Shown here in pieces: positions 33,999-43,117 of a DNA stretch of 64,000 bases (positions are counted from its first letter, which is position 1; each line of letters begins with the position of its first letter). The notes beneath the pieces are model-generated. The model made no database searches. It had not been told where the DNA came from and worked only from the letters and a program-made list of their open reading frames with translations. Source of the stretch: Paracoccaceae bacterium (GTDB lineage Bacteria; Pseudomonadota; Alphaproteobacteria; Rhodobacterales; Rhodobacteraceae); NCBI GenBank assembly GCA_014872815.1, contig WKFK01000012.1:372001-436000 (forward strand), given 5' to 3'. The position numbers and the translations under genes were made by a program.

Positions 33999-36124
33999 TA
34001 AGCCCGCGCTTCGCGGATCAAGCCGAGAATGTTCTCCGCCGCTTCCGGAATATTGGTGCCCGGCCCAAAGATCGCCTTCACACCCGCGTTTTGCAGGAAC
34101 TCATAATCCTGCTGCGGAATGACCCCGCCACAGATCACGATGATGTCTTCCGCGTCTTTGCCTTTCAGCGCCTCGATCAGCTGCGGTGCCAAGGTCTTGT
34201 GCCCTGCCGCCTGCGAGGAAATCCCCACCACATGCACGTCGTTGTCCACCGCATCCTGCGCCGCCTCTTCCGGCGTCTGGAACAGCGGGCCTACATCGAC
34301 GTCAAACCCGATGTCAGCAAAGGCAGTTGCAATCACCTTGGCACCCCGGTCATGCCCGTCCTGACCCATTTTTACCACCAGCAAACGCGGACGGCGGCCT
34401 TCTTCCTCGGCAAAATCCTCAATGGACTTCTGGATCGCCGCAAAGCCTTCGTCGCCTTCATAGGCGGCGCCATAAACGCCCGCCAATGTCTTCACCTCGG
34501 CCCGATGGCGGCCGAATTCCTTTTCCATCGCCATGCTGATTTCTCCTACCGAGGCACGCGCCCGCGCCGCTTCCACAGCCGCCGCCAACAGGTTGCCGCC
34601 TTCCTTCGCCACTTTGGTCAGGTTCGCCAATGCCGCCTCACAGGCCGCACTGTCCCGATCCGCGCGGATCTGCGCCAAACGCGCCACCTGGCTTTCCCGC
34701 ACGGCCACGTTGTCCACGTCCAGAATGTCGATCGGGTCTTCATTGTCTTTGCGGTATTTGTTCACGCCCACAATGACTTCGTCACCTTTGTCGATCATCG
34801 CCTGACGGGTTGCCGCGCTTTCCTCAATGCGCAGCTTCGGCATGCCGCTGGCCACAGCCTTGGTCATGCCGCCCATCTCCTCAACCTCTTCCATCAGAGC
34901 CCAAGCTTTCTGGATCAGATCATCGGTCAGCGCCTCCACATAGTAAGAGCCCGCCAATGGGTCGACCACATTGGTCACCCCGGTCTCTTCCTGCAGGATC
35001 AGCTGCGTGTTGCGCGCAATGCGGGCTGAGAAATCCGTTGGCAGCGCAATTGCCTCATCCAACGCATTGGTGTGCAGCGACTGGGTTCCGCCCAGAACCG
35101 CAGACATCGCCTCATAAGCGGTGCGGATCACGTTGTTGTACGGGTCCTGCTCCTGCAAGCTCACGCCAGACGTCTGACAGTGGGTGCGCAGCATCTTGGA
35201 CCGCTCGTTTTGGGCGCCAAACTCGGTCATCACCCGATGCCACAGAGTCCGTGCCGCGCGCAGTTTCGCCGCTTCCATGAAGAAGTTCATACCAATCGCA
35301 AAGAAGAAGCTCAGACGCCCGGCAAACTTGTCCACATCCATGCCCGCGTTCATCGCCGCTCGCACATATTCGCGGCCGTCCGCCAGCGTATAGGCCAACT
35401 CCTGCACCAAGTTCGCGCCCGCTTCCTGCATGTGATAGCCGGAAATCGAAATGCTGTTGAACTTCGGCATCTCATTGGAGGTGTACTCAATGATGTCGCT
35501 GATGATCCGCATGCTCGGCTCAGGCGGATAGATATAGGTGTTGCGCACCATGAACTCTTTCAGAATGTCGTTCTGAATGGTGCCCGCCAGCAGGCTTTTG
35601 TCATGGCCCTGCTCTTCGCCCGCCACAATGAAGTTCGCCAAAATCGGAATAACCGCCCCGTTCATGGTCATCGACACCGAGACCTTGTCGAGCGGAATAC
35701 CGTCAAACAGAATCTTCATGTCCTCAACGGAGTCAATTGCCACACCGGCTTTGCCAACGTCGCCGACCACGCGTTCGTGGTCGCTGTCATAGCCGCGGTG
35801 CGTCGCCAGATCGAAGGCCACCGAGACACCCTGCTGACCGGCGGCCAGGTTGCGACGGTAAAAGGCGTTGGATTCTTCTGCGGTGGAGAAGCCCGCATAC
35901 TGACGGATGGTCCAAGGACGGCCCGCATACATCGTGGCCTTGGGGCCGCGTGTGAACGGGCCAAACCCTGGCATAGAGCCCATGTGATCAAGCCCTTCAG
36001 TGTCTTCCGCCGTGTAGAGCGGCTTGACGTCAATGCCTTCCAGCGTCTTCCAGGTCAGATCCTCAAGCGGCTTTCCGCGCAGCTCTTTCTCTGCCAGTTC
36101 GGCCCATTTCTTGGTGTCCGTCAT
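33998..36124 (-). CDS. scpA: Methylmalonyl-CoA mutase, single-chain form
   Basis: 708 residues from the ATG at 36124, preferred because GAGGA lies about nine bases upstream; an ATG at 36133 leaves no spacing for it. Converts (R)-methylmalonyl-CoA to succinyl-CoA with adenosylcobalamin, the last step of propionyl-CoA assimilation. The N-terminal TIM barrel begins after [11 protein letters not shown] and includes [15 protein letters not shown]; the C-terminal B12-binding domain has the base-off DxHxxG motif GQDGHDRG near residue 590 and the usual GGVIP segment. The same region carries pccA, pccB and pccR. The epimerase and the mutase chaperone MeaB are not in the window. Confidence 0.95.
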   Translation of the reverse strand: MTDTKKWAELAEKELRGKPLEDLTWKTLEGIDVKPLYTAEDTEGLDHMGSMPGFGPFTRGPKATMYAGRPWTIRQYAGFSTAEESNAFYRRNLAAGQQGVSVAFDLATHRGYDSDHERVVGDVGKAGVAIDSVEDMKILFDGIPLDKVSVSMTMNGAVIPILANFIVAGEEQGHDKSLLAGTIQNDILKEFMVRNTYIYPPEPSMRIISDIIEYTSNEMPKFNSISISGYHMQEAGANLVQELAYTLADGREYVRAAMNAGMDVDKFAGRLSFFFAIGMNFFMEAAKLRAARTLWHRVMTEFGAQNERSKMLRTHCQTSGVSLQEQDPYNNVIRTAYEAMSAVLGGTQSLHTNALDEAIALPTDFSARIARNTQLILQEETGVTNVVDPLAGSYYVEALTDDLIQKAWALMEEVEEMGGMTKAVASGMPKLRIEESAATRQAMIDKGDEVIVGVNKYRKDNEDPIDILDVDNVAVRESQVARLAQIRADRDSAACEAALANLTKVAKEGGNLLAAAVEAARARASVGEISMAMEKEFGRHRAEVKTLAGVYGAAYEGDEGFAAIQKSIEDFAEEEGRRPRLLVVKMGQDGHDRGAKVIATAFADIGFDVDVGPLFQTPEEAAQDAVDNDVHVVGISSQAAGHKTLAPQLIEALKGKDAEDIIVICGGVIPQQDYEFLQNAGVKAIFGPGTNIPEAAENILGLIREARA

Positions 36125-36148
36125 TGGTGTCATCCTCGTCTGTGTTCG

Positions 36149-37042
36149 TCAGGGGCCAAAACGCCCGGCGTGTCGTGCCGAGCTGGTCCCGTTTTCTTCT
36201 ATGAGAAACGCCATGCCATCCGCCCCGGCGCGCAGCCAAGCCAAATCCTCAACGTAAATCTCGCGTAAAATATCCACTTGAAACGCGCTGAACGGATGCC
36301 AGCGCGCAGTTCCATCTGGCAGGCTTGCCGGGTTCAGCCCGCGATCGGCCAAAACCTGGCGCAGCTGCGGCAACTCCGGCACCTGCGCCAAGCCGTGCAC
36401 GCGGAAGTTGGTCGGGGCGCCAAACCGTCCGCTCACCGCAAATTCCACAACCCGCGCAGGCTGCTCGCCAAGCCGCTCATAGGGCAGCACCAAAATCTCC
36501 GCATCAGGTGCAGCACAAGCCACGTCCTGCACCACTTTGCGCCAGCTGCGCGGCTGCGTGACCAACCGGTCCATCATCGCCTCATCGGGCATATCTGCGC
36601 CCATCTGCAGCGCGTGGGCCATCGCCCCACCCCAGTAGTCTTCCAGCGCGCGCATGCCCAACACCACCCGCTTCACACGCCCGCCAAAGGCATGCACCAT
36701 ACGGGCCAAGCGCTCCCCCGCTGCGGGGTAGAGCCGTTCGCTGGCAATGTTGTTCTCCATCGAGCCCAGCATATGCGGCTCCAGTACCAAAAGCTCCCGG
36801 ACCCTTTGCCGCTCCAACATGGCGCAGCGCAGCTGCACCCGTCCGGCCCCGCGCGCGCGACGCCGCGCCACACCGTCCAGACCGGATTTCAGCGTCAGCC
36901 CGTCAAACAGACCCTTGCGAGTGATCTCCGGCGTCCAGACCTTCAGCCCATGGGCCTCTAGCGGACGGCGGTTGCGGTTGAGATAGCTGGCGAGCGTGGA
37001 TACCCCACTTAGATGGGCCCCGACATGTAGGATGACGTCCAT
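36149..37042 (-). CDS. Sulfotransferase-like P-loop protein
   Basis: 297 residues from the ATG at 37042; the open frame extends upstream but the conserved start is here. MDVILHVGAHLSGVSTLASYLNRNR mirrors the HIGAHKTGTTSLQ opening of the sulfotransferase family found widely in Roseobacters, which binds PAPS through this P-loop, although the usual Thr-Thr is Val-Ser-Thr here. A second conserved region (SERLYPAAGERLARMVHAFGGRVKRVVLGMRALEDYW) fits the 3'-phosphate-binding segment. Acceptor unknown. It lies 24 bp upstream of the mutase gene on the same strand. Catalytic activity is uncertain because of the altered loop. Confidence 0.7.
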   Translation of the reverse strand: MDVILHVGAHLSGVSTLASYLNRNRRPLEAHGLKVWTPEITRKGLFDGLTLKSGLDGVARRRARGAGRVQLRCAMLERQRVRELLVLEPHMLGSMENNIASERLYPAAGERLARMVHAFGGRVKRVVLGMRALEDYWGGAMAHALQMGADMPDEAMMDRLVTQPRSWRKVVQDVACAAPDAEILVLPYERLGEQPARVVEFAVSGRFGAPTNFRVHGLAQVPELPQLRQVLADRGLNPASLPDGTARWHPFSAFQVDILREIYVEDLAWLRAGADGMAFLIEENGTSSARHAGRFGP

Positions 37043-37219
37043 GGCTTTGCACACCTTTTTGAGGGCCACACCCTCAAGGCTGGCCGGATATACAGAGACC
37101 GCCATCATGCCCCATCACCCGTGCAAATGCTGTTAACCGACGTTAAAATTTGACCGACTTTGCCAAAGGGGTTCGTATTGGGGAAAACACCCCCTATATT
37201 GGTCTCAACAGGAGAACCG

Positions 37220-37705
37220 ATGACCCACCGCTTAGCCCTTGTTCTGACTGGCTTTCTAGCCGCTACTGGCGTTGCCGCGCAAACCACAGACACCGCTGAA
37301 AATGAGGCCTCTGCCACCGTGGAAACCGTGGCGGAAAATGCACCGGAGTTAATACAATCTGGTTTGAATGCCGACCTTAACGAGTATCTCTGGAAAAACC
37401 GGGTTCTGGTGGTCTTTGCAGACACCGACCGCGACCCGCGGTATCTCCAGCAACTCGAGCTGATCGAGGCCTTTCCCGACGACCTGATTGAGCGCGATGT
37501 GATTGTGCTCACCGACACAGATCCGTCCGCCAAATCCGCCCTGCGCAAGCAGCTCCGCCCGCGCGGCTTCATGATGGCCTTGGTGGAAAAAGACGGTGTT
37601 GTGTACCTGCGCAAACCCAAGCCCTGGACGGTGCGGGAACTCTCCGCCTCCATCGACAAACACCCGCTGCGCCAGCAGGAAATCCGCGACCGCCGCCAGC
37701 CATAG
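37220..37705 (+). CDS. DUF4174-domain exported protein
   Basis: 161 residues with the start set by a perfect AGGAG six bases before the ATG at 37220. After a signal peptide (GVAAQTTD) and an acidic linker, the LNEYLWKNRVLVVFADTDRDPRYLQQLELIEAFPDDLIERDVIVLTDTDP stretch and the LRPRGFMMALVEKDGVVYLRKPKPWTVRELSASIDKHPLRQQEIR end match the DUF4174 pattern, a thioredoxin-like fold without the CxxC pair. Probably periplasmic. Function unknown. It stands divergent from the sulfotransferase-like gene and convergent with the aldo/keto reductase. Confidence 0.82.
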   Translation: MTHRLALVLTGFLAATGVAAQTTDTAENEASATVETVAENAPELIQSGLNADLNEYLWKNRVLVVFADTDRDPRYLQQLELIEAFPDDLIERDVIVLTDTDPSAKSALRKQLRPRGFMMALVEKDGVVYLRKPKPWTVRELSASIDKHPLRQQEIRDRRQP

Positions 37706-37742
37706 GCGACGGTGCAAACCGGGATATGACACCCGCGTCGTA

Positions 37743-38657
37743 TCACGGCATCGGCGCTCCACGCGCCGCGACCAGCACGTCGTACCAGTCCTGTCGGCTC
37801 AACTTCACGTCGTAGGCCTTGGCGCTGTCAGTGATCCGCGCCACATTCTGCGTGCCGATCAAGGCCATACTCACCGCCGGATGCGCCAACACCCAAGCCA
37901 GCGCCACGTGATCCACGCCGACGCCTTCGCGTGTGGCAATGCCATCAAGCACCGACAAAACCCGCGCCTCCTGCGTGCCCGCTTCCGGCTGATGCGCAGC
38001 TGTCAAGCGCCCGCCACCCAGTGGAGACCACGCCATAATTGCGAGGTTCAACTCCTGCGCAATGTCCAGCGTGCCATCTTCCAGCGGCGCAATGGCCAGG
38101 GGTGAAAACTCCGGCTGATTGGCCACCAGCGCAAAATCCAGCTTGGCCTGCAGCGCCCGGATTTGCGTGTGCGTGAAGTTGCTCACCCCTGCCTCGCGGA
38201 TTTTCCCCGCCGCCCGCAACTGCGTCAACGCTTCGGCCACCTCGTCATAAGAGGCCAAAAGATCCGGGCGATGCACCAGAAACACGTCGATCACATCGGT
38301 CTTGAGCCGCGCGAGCGAGGCCTCGCAGCTCTCAATCAAGTTGGGCGCGCGGCTGTCATAGGGCACAGGCGGGTGAATCCCGCCTTTGGTGACCAGAACA
38401 GTCTTCTCCCGCAGCCCCTTCTGGGCGGCGTAGACCTCTCCCAAAACAGCCTCGGCTGCGCCAAAACCCTCTTCGCCAAACCCATAGATCGCCGCCGTAT
38501 CCACCAGATTGGCACCAATTTGGAGTGCCGCCTCGATCTTCGCCGTGGCGTCCGCAACCGGGCTGCCAGAAAACCGCCAGCAGCCATAGGCCAACCGACC
38601 CACCTCAAACGGGCCGATGTTTGTCGTTCGGGAAATAGCGAGCTTACTATCAGACAT
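37743..38657 (-). CDS. Aldo/keto reductase
   Basis: 304 residues from the ATG at 38657. The AKR (beta/alpha)8 barrel is recognisable: LAYGCWRFSG, VDTAAIYGFGEEGFGAAEAVLGE (catalytic Asp and Tyr), VLVTKGGIHP (Lys), a DVIDVFLVHRPD segment (His), the GVSNFTHTQI strand and the NQPEFSPLAI phosphate-side region. It reduces aldehydes or ketones with NADPH; the physiological substrate is unknown. It resembles the YdhF-like oxidoreductase group. A GC-rich hairpin cluster separates it from pccA. Confidence 0.88.
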   Translation of the reverse strand: MSDSKLAISRTTNIGPFEVGRLAYGCWRFSGSPVADATAKIEAALQIGANLVDTAAIYGFGEEGFGAAEAVLGEVYAAQKGLREKTVLVTKGGIHPPVPYDSRAPNLIESCEASLARLKTDVIDVFLVHRPDLLASYDEVAEALTQLRAAGKIREAGVSNFTHTQIRALQAKLDFALVANQPEFSPLAIAPLEDGTLDIAQELNLAIMAWSPLGGGRLTAAHQPEAGTQEARVLSVLDGIATREGVGVDHVALAWVLAHPAVSMALIGTQNVARITDSAKAYDVKLSRQDWYDVLVAARGAPMP

Positions 38658-38670
38658 CACACAAACCGTT

Positions 38671-38753
38671 TAAGGCGGCCCCCGGCCGCGGGTGGGGGTG
38701 AAGCCCCCGCCCAAGGGGGACGGTCGGGGGCTGCCCGGCCAATGGCCGGGCCA
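38671..38753. repeat. Cluster of GC-rich inverted repeats downstream of pccA
   Basis: Two strong stems: GGGTGGGGG/CCCCCGCCC (38690-38712, one wobble) and GCCCGGCC-AAT-GGCCGGGC (38733-38751, perfect), with further G/C palindromes between and before them. Located between the end of pccA and the start of the aldo/keto reductase gene, they may terminate or protect pccA mRNA; no T-run is evident. Confidence 0.65.
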
Positions 38754-38767
38754 CTAGATTTCAAGCG

Positions 38768-40816
38768 TTATTCAAATTCCATGATCACATCGTCCACCGC
38801 GAGGCTGTCACCCGCCGCCGCGTTGATCTTTGTAACCACGGTGGTCTTCTCCGCCCGCAGGATGTTTTCCATCTTCATGGCTTCCACGGTGCACAACGCC
38901 TGACCTTCCTGCACCTCATCGCCCACTTCCACGTCGACTTTCACGATCAGACCCGGCATCGGGCAGAGCAACATCTTAGAAGTGTCCGGCGCGACTTTCT
39001 CAGGCATCAGCTTGGCCAGCTCCGCCTGACGCGGACTGCGCACATGCACCACCAGATCGGCACCGCGGGTGCGCAAACGGAAGCCGCTCGGCACTTTGCC
39101 AACCTTCAGCACCAGTTTCTCGCCACCCACCTTAAGGCGCGCCAGTTGGTCACCCGGCGTCCAGTCTGAGGACACACGCAGCTTGCTGCCATCCTCAAAC
39201 TTAATTGTGGAGCCTTTCTTGTCGGCTTTCACCTTCACAGGGAACTCTTGCCCCTGAAGTGTCACGACCCACTTCTTGCCAACGCGACGCTCGTGGTTGT
39301 CCATCCGGCCCGACACGCGGGTCCGACGGATTTCCGCCACGCGGTACATCGCAGCAGCAGCCGCCGCCACGCGCTTCAGCTGATCTTCGGGTAGCTCCAC
39401 ACCTTCAAAGCCCTCGGGATATTCCTCCTCGATGAAGGCCGTGGTCATGTCACCGGAGACGAACTTCGGATGATCCATCACCGCGCTCACAAACGGCAGG
39501 TTGTGGCCAATGCCTTCCAACTCAAACCCATCCAGCGCCTGACGCATCGCCTCAATCGCCTCTTCACGGGTCGGCGCCCAGGTACAGAGCTTCGCGATCA
39601 TCGGATCGTAATACATGCTGATCTCGCCGCCTTCATAGACACCAGTGTCATTGCGCACAGCAAAACCCTTGCCCTCTTTCGCGTCATCCGCCCATTTGCC
39701 GTTCTCCAGCATCGGTCCGGCGGCAATCTCGGCTGGCGGACGATAACGGGTCAGACGGCCAATCGACGGCAGGAAGTTGCGATAGGGGTCTTCCGCATAA
39801 ACCCGGTTCTCAATCGCCCAGCCATTGATGGTCACATCGTCCTGCGTGATGGACAGCGGTTCGCCCGCCGCCACGCGGATCATCTGCTCCACAAGGTCCA
39901 CACCGGTGATCAGCTCGGTCACAGGGTGTTCCACCTGCAAACGGGTGTTCATCTCAAGGAAGTAGAAGTTCTTATCGCCATCCACGATGAATTCCACCGT
40001 ACCGGCGGAGGCATAGCCCACGGCTTTCGCAAGCGCGACAGACTGCTCCCCCATCGCCTTGCGGGTGGCTTCATCCAGGAACGGGCTCGGCGCCTCCTCA
40101 ACCACTTTCTGGTTCCGGCGCTGGATCGAGCATTCGCGCTCGTTCAGGTAGATCCCGTTGCCATACGCATCACACAGCACCTGAATTTCAATGTGCCGTG
40201 GCTGGGTCACAAACTTCTCGATGAAGATACGGTCATCGCCAAAGCTGTTCGCGGCTTCGTTCTTGGAGGACTGGAACCCTTCGCGCGCTTCCTGATCGTT
40301 CCACGCGATCCGCATGCCTTTCCCGCCGCCACCGGCGGAGGCTTTGATCATCACCGGGTAGCCGATCTCGTTGGAGATCTTCACCGCCTCATCCGCGTCT
40401 TCGATCAGGCCCATGTAACCCGGCACGGTGGAGACTTTGGCCTCCTGCGCGATTTTCTTGGAGGTGATCTTGTCCCCCATGCTCTCAATCGCGCCTTTAG
40501 GCGGACCAACAAAAGCCACGCCAGCCGCTTCCAGCGCCTCAGCAAATTTGGCGTTTTCCGACAGGAAACCATAGCCCGGGTGCACGGCCTGCGCGCCGGA
40601 TTGTTTGATCGCGTCCATGACCTTGTCGATCACGATGTAAGACTGATTGGCAGGCGGCGGGCCAATATGGATGGCCTCATCTGCCATCTGCACATGCAGC
40701 GCCTGTTTGTCGGCATCCGAATAAATCGCCACCGTCTTGATGCCCATCTTGCGGGCGGTCTTGATCACACGGCAGGCGATCTCGCCCCGGTTGGCAATCA
40801 GGATCTTGTCAAACAT
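38768..40816 (-). CDS. pccA: Propionyl-CoA carboxylase, alpha (biotin carboxylase/BCCP) subunit
   Basis: 682 residues. N-terminal biotin carboxylase (about 1-450; [41 protein letters not shown]), a BT-like linker region and a C-terminal biotinyl domain with Lys648 in EAMKMEN. It carboxylates biotin with ATP and bicarbonate for transfer by PccB to propionyl-CoA, giving methylmalonyl-CoA. Several small genes separate it from pccB (44.1-45.7 kb), all on the same strand, so a long transcript starting at pccB is likely. It is clearly distinct from the acetyl-CoA enzyme's accC at the left edge. Confidence 0.96.
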   Translation of the reverse strand: MFDKILIANRGEIACRVIKTARKMGIKTVAIYSDADKQALHVQMADEAIHIGPPPANQSYIVIDKVMDAIKQSGAQAVHPGYGFLSENAKFAEALEAAGVAFVGPPKGAIESMGDKITSKKIAQEAKVSTVPGYMGLIEDADEAVKISNEIGYPVMIKASAGGGGKGMRIAWNDQEAREGFQSSKNEAANSFGDDRIFIEKFVTQPRHIEIQVLCDAYGNGIYLNERECSIQRRNQKVVEEAPSPFLDEATRKAMGEQSVALAKAVGYASAGTVEFIVDGDKNFYFLEMNTRLQVEHPVTELITGVDLVEQMIRVAAGEPLSITQDDVTINGWAIENRVYAEDPYRNFLPSIGRLTRYRPPAEIAAGPMLENGKWADDAKEGKGFAVRNDTGVYEGGEISMYYDPMIAKLCTWAPTREEAIEAMRQALDGFELEGIGHNLPFVSAVMDHPKFVSGDMTTAFIEEEYPEGFEGVELPEDQLKRVAAAAAAMYRVAEIRRTRVSGRMDNHERRVGKKWVVTLQGQEFPVKVKADKKGSTIKFEDGSKLRVSSDWTPGDQLARLKVGGEKLVLKVGKVPSGFRLRTRGADLVVHVRSPRQAELAKLMPEKVAPDTSKMLLCPMPGLIVKVDVEVGDEVQEGQALCTVEAMKMENILRAEKTTVVTKINAAAGDSLAVDDVIMEFE

Positions 40817-40867
40817 CTCATCGTCCTTCTTGGTCAGGGCCTGCGACAGGAGTCGCAGACACAGGCA

Positions 40868-40907
40868 ACAAAAAAGCCACCGCCGCGCTTCCGCACGTCG
40901 ATGGCTT
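40868..40907 (-). terminator. Possible terminator of the small lipoprotein gene upstream of pccA
   Basis: On the minus strand a 7-bp stem GCCATCG/CGGTGGC (one wobble) with a long loop is followed by TTTTTTG. It lies between the 66-residue lipoprotein gene and pccA, so it may uncouple them partially. Confidence 0.45.
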
Positions 40908-40971
40908 TGGGTTTGGAACCGGCTGAATCTCAGCCGGACAATTCAGGTCACCCTGCGGCGCGCAAACGCGC

Positions 40972-41172
40972 TCAGCAGCTGGTGGCGAATTCTTGACAAT
41001 AGATCGTGTTGGCTGCACCGCCGACAACGGCGCCGGCCGCCAGGCTGCCGCCAACGGCTGCCGCGGCCACGGTGCCCGCGCCTGCCCCAATGAGCGCTTG
41101 CTCGCCCATGGTCCGGCCACAGGCCGAAAGCCCAAGGAGTGCAATAATGGAAACTGCTGCTGTGATACGCAT
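40972..41172 (-). CDS. Small glycine-zipper lipoprotein
   Basis: 66 residues. The signal sequence ends in the lipobox LSAC, predicting lipid attachment at Cys18. The mature region (about 28-53) is a glycine/alanine-zipper (IGAGAGTVAAAAVGGSLAAGAVVGG type spacing) that can insert into membranes, and it ends with a Cys pair (YCQEFATSC) that could be disulfide-bonded. Small lipoproteins of this kind (SlyB/YMGG-like) are envelope proteins of unknown role. It lies within the pcc region on the same strand, 156 bp upstream of pccA. Confidence 0.8.
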   Translation of the reverse strand: MRITAAVSIIALLGLSACGRTMGEQALIGAGAGTVAAAAVGGSLAAGAVVGGAANTIYCQEFATSC

Positions 41173-41485
41173 GTGTCTGTGCCTCTTCCCTCTGTGGGGT
41201 TTTGAGCGGGTCTTTTGCCCGCTTGGTCTGCTTTAGTGCCCGCAATGTCACCCGTTTTGCCCATCAACGCAAGTGTTGTGGAAAAAACGGGTGATCCTGA
41301 AGGGACAGAACAGGACCACCCGAAAGGGGAAGGGTAACGGAATACACTGTTACAGGAAGTACGCGGATCGTGGCGCGCTTCCATGACAGCGACCTTGCCA
41401 CGACAAGTCACGGAAAACAGGGGCAATTTCGCCTCCGCTCCGTTTTGGGCAATGGCTCGCCCATTATGTCGTGACATCGGCAACA
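41173..41485. other. Intergenic region within the pcc cluster
   Basis: About 310 bp without a supported gene. It contains the small inverted repeat AGCGGG-n6-CCCGCT near 41208 and presumably a promoter for the lipoprotein gene. No RNA gene recognised. Confidence 0.5.
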
Positions 41486-41842
41486 TTACGCCCAATCGTC
41501 CTCAAATGCGTCCGGGAAAGACACCCGGGCCACCGCTTCATCGATGACCAGCAGCGCCTCATAGTCTTCGGGATCAAAGTCTTCCTCGACCGCGACCACC
41601 TCGCGGCCAAACAGCCAGCTCAACCGGCCGGCATCCAGATTGCCCCGCTCAAACGGCTGGTCGCCAAAATGCTCCCAAAGCGCCTGCATGAACGCCGCAT
41701 CCGCACGACGATCCGGTGGACGACGGTCTTTAAACCGCTCCCGACGGGTGATCGGCGTCACCCCCTTTGGGTTGGCGCGACGAATGGTGAACTGGAAATC
41801 CGTGCCCGGAAGACGTCCGGGGAACCCGCGATGCTTGATCAT
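41486..41842 (-). CDS. Conserved hypothetical protein of the pcc cluster
   Basis: 118 residues, cytosolic, no signal or membrane segments. The first half is very basic (RRERFKDRRPPDRRADAAF), followed by LWEHFGDQPFERGNLDAGRLSWLFGREVVAVEEDFDPEDYEALLVIDEAVARVSFPDAFEDDWA, an acidic end. No catalytic motif. I recall proteins of this kind being annotated only as hypothetical in Roseobacter pcc loci; the name and function remain unknown. It lies 82 bp downstream of a 48-residue lipoprotein gene on the same strand, consistent with co-transcription. Confidence 0.65.
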   Translation of the reverse strand: MIKHRGFPGRLPGTDFQFTIRRANPKGVTPITRRERFKDRRPPDRRADAAFMQALWEHFGDQPFERGNLDAGRLSWLFGREVVAVEEDFDPEDYEALLVIDEAVARVSFPDAFEDDWA

Positions 41843-41923
41843 GCCACGGCCCTCCGGATCTGCGAGGATGTGGCGCGGGTGTGAACAGGCCGCACGGCCT
41901 GTCCACCTGTCAGGCGGATCGCC

Positions 41924-42070
41924 TTACTTGTATTTGCCGGTGTAGGTCGGCTCAGTCGAGATCGGCTCTGGGTCGACCACAACATATTCTTCCAGCGGCT
42001 CGTCTTGGCCACAGGCAGCAACCAGGGCCACGAGGCCGATTGCCAGGAATGACTTGATGCTCTTGGACAT
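41924..42070 (-). CDS. Very short lipoprotein (48 residues)
   Basis: Read from the ATG at 42070, with GGAGAACAAG upstream (a good ribosome site) to TAA at 41924. The signal sequence MSKSIKSFLAIGLVALVAAC ends in a lipobox VAAC with Cys20 as the lipidation site. The remaining 28 residues are acidic and proline-rich (GQDEPLEEYVVVDPEPISTEPTY..) and probably disordered. Small lipoproteins of this kind are often missed by gene callers. Function unknown; probable envelope location. It belongs to the minus-strand series of small genes between pccB and pccA. Confidence 0.75.
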   Translation of the reverse strand: MSKSIKSFLAIGLVALVAACGQDEPLEEYVVVDPEPISTEPTYTGKYK

Positions 42071-42272
42071 CTTGTTCTCCATTCATTGTTTAACGTCCAA
42101 ACCGGGCGGTTTTGCCCGGCCTGCCTCACTGCCCCACGTTGGGGACATGCGCGCAGGTTACGCAAATCTTCTGCAAAAAGATACAGATACGCGCCCAAGC
42201 TCATGCGCTGTGACCGCAAAGTCGCAATGTCTTGCTCACCGGCCTTAACGTTAACAATATCTAGTGGTGTCA

Positions 42273-42767
42273 TCAGAAGCCCTCCCAGATACAGGTGCCG
42301 TCCTGCACGCTGAATGCCTCAAAAAACTGCGTCGCCACCTGTGTGGTCTCGCCAAATGTGGTTTCTCTGTCCGCCATGGAAATAATCACCTGATCGACTG
42401 TTTCATCCTGAATGGCGAGATAAGGCACCGCGACGCCAATGCACAGGTGAAAGAAGTCGTCTTCGATTTCCGCAAACTCGACGCCCTGCCGAATAAGCGG
42501 CATGACATAGCGAAACCGCGCCACACGGCTCTCGTCGGCGCGCACTTCGTAAAGAATTTCCTGAAGATGGAGATCGTTGCCTGAGGGCACGACCGGGGTC
42601 TCCTCCAAAACCCCGGCCGTGGCCGCGCCCGTTAGGGCCCCTCCAAACGCGGCGGAAAGCATAAGTTGAGTCGCACGCTTGCACAGATTTTCTGTAAAAG
42701 CTCCAAAAAATGTGCTCTGAGGCAAAGTTTTTTGCGCTAAAGCATGACGTAGCGTCACAAAACTCAT
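42273..42767 (-). CDS. DUF6497-like exported protein
   Basis: 164 residues from the ATG at 42767, which overlaps the previous gene's stop (ATGA). An N-terminal hydrophobic segment (LMLSAAFGGALTGAATAGVL) acts as signal or anchor, preceded by a longer than usual basic N-region. The mature part has VPSGNDLHLQEILYEV, a RFRYVMPLIRQGVEF strand, DDFFHLCIGVAVPYLA and the ending VIISMADRETTFGETTQVATQFFEAFSVQDGTCIWEGF. The CIWEGF end with two conserved Cys is what I associate with DUF6497 of Rhodobacteraceae. Function unknown; expected periplasmic. Confidence 0.7.
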   Translation of the reverse strand: MSFVTLRHALAQKTLPQSTFFGAFTENLCKRATQLMLSAAFGGALTGAATAGVLEETPVVPSGNDLHLQEILYEVRADESRVARFRYVMPLIRQGVEFAEIEDDFFHLCIGVAVPYLAIQDETVDQVIISMADRETTFGETTQVATQFFEAFSVQDGTCIWEGF

Positions 42768-43117
42768 GAAGACGCCCCCCGATGTTGCGCAAACCGAATC
42801 CATCTTTGACGCCGTTCCGGGCATTCCAGAATCTCTGAGATCACAGCCTGCGCGTGTGCTTTGGGCACGGCGCCATCCACGGCGCCCCCGGCCATTACAT
42901 GCAGCTGCCCAGCCTCTCGACGCACCTCCACAGTTGGCGCAAAGCCCCGCAAATCCTGCAACGCCCGCCACATATCCTGGCGCACCTGCTGCGCTGTGCG
43001 CAGCAAGCCCGCATCCGGCAAAGACGTCTCCGCCACCACGTCCCAACGCACTGGCAAGCGCCGACTCATGGTCAGCGCATCGCCCTCGCGTTGGATATGC
43101 CAGCGGCTCCGGCTCAT
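42764..43117 (-). CDS. Hypothetical cytosolic protein, coupled to its neighbours
   Basis: 117 residues from the ATG at 43117, which has GAGGTGG upstream. The sequence (SRSRWHIQREGDALTMSRRLPVRWDVVAETSLPDAGLLRTAQQVRQDMWRALQDLRGFAPTVEVRR) is charged and mixed alpha/beta, with the end ECPERRQRWIRFAQHR. No signal and no enzyme motif. It overlaps by ATGA at both ends, with the methyltransferase-like gene before and the DUF6497-like gene after, so all three are translated as a unit. Function unknown. Confidence 0.7.
   Translation of the reverse strand: MSRSRWHIQREGDALTMSRRLPVRWDVVAETSLPDAGLLRTAQQVRQDMWRALQDLRGFAPTVEVRREAGQLHVMAGGAVDGAVPKAHAQAVISEILECPERRQRWIRFAQHRGASS

Noticed and set aside
36125-36148. 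Possible cobalamin riboswitch before the B12-dependent mutase gene
   Set aside because: Only about 24 bp separate it from the upstream gene, too short for the element, and no B12-box occurs in the surrounding sequence.
39470-40996. Forward open frame (508 codons) opposite pccA
   Set aside because: It is antisense to pccA's conserved biotin carboxylase domain, with no conserved motif of its own. High GC makes stop codons rare on the opposite strand.
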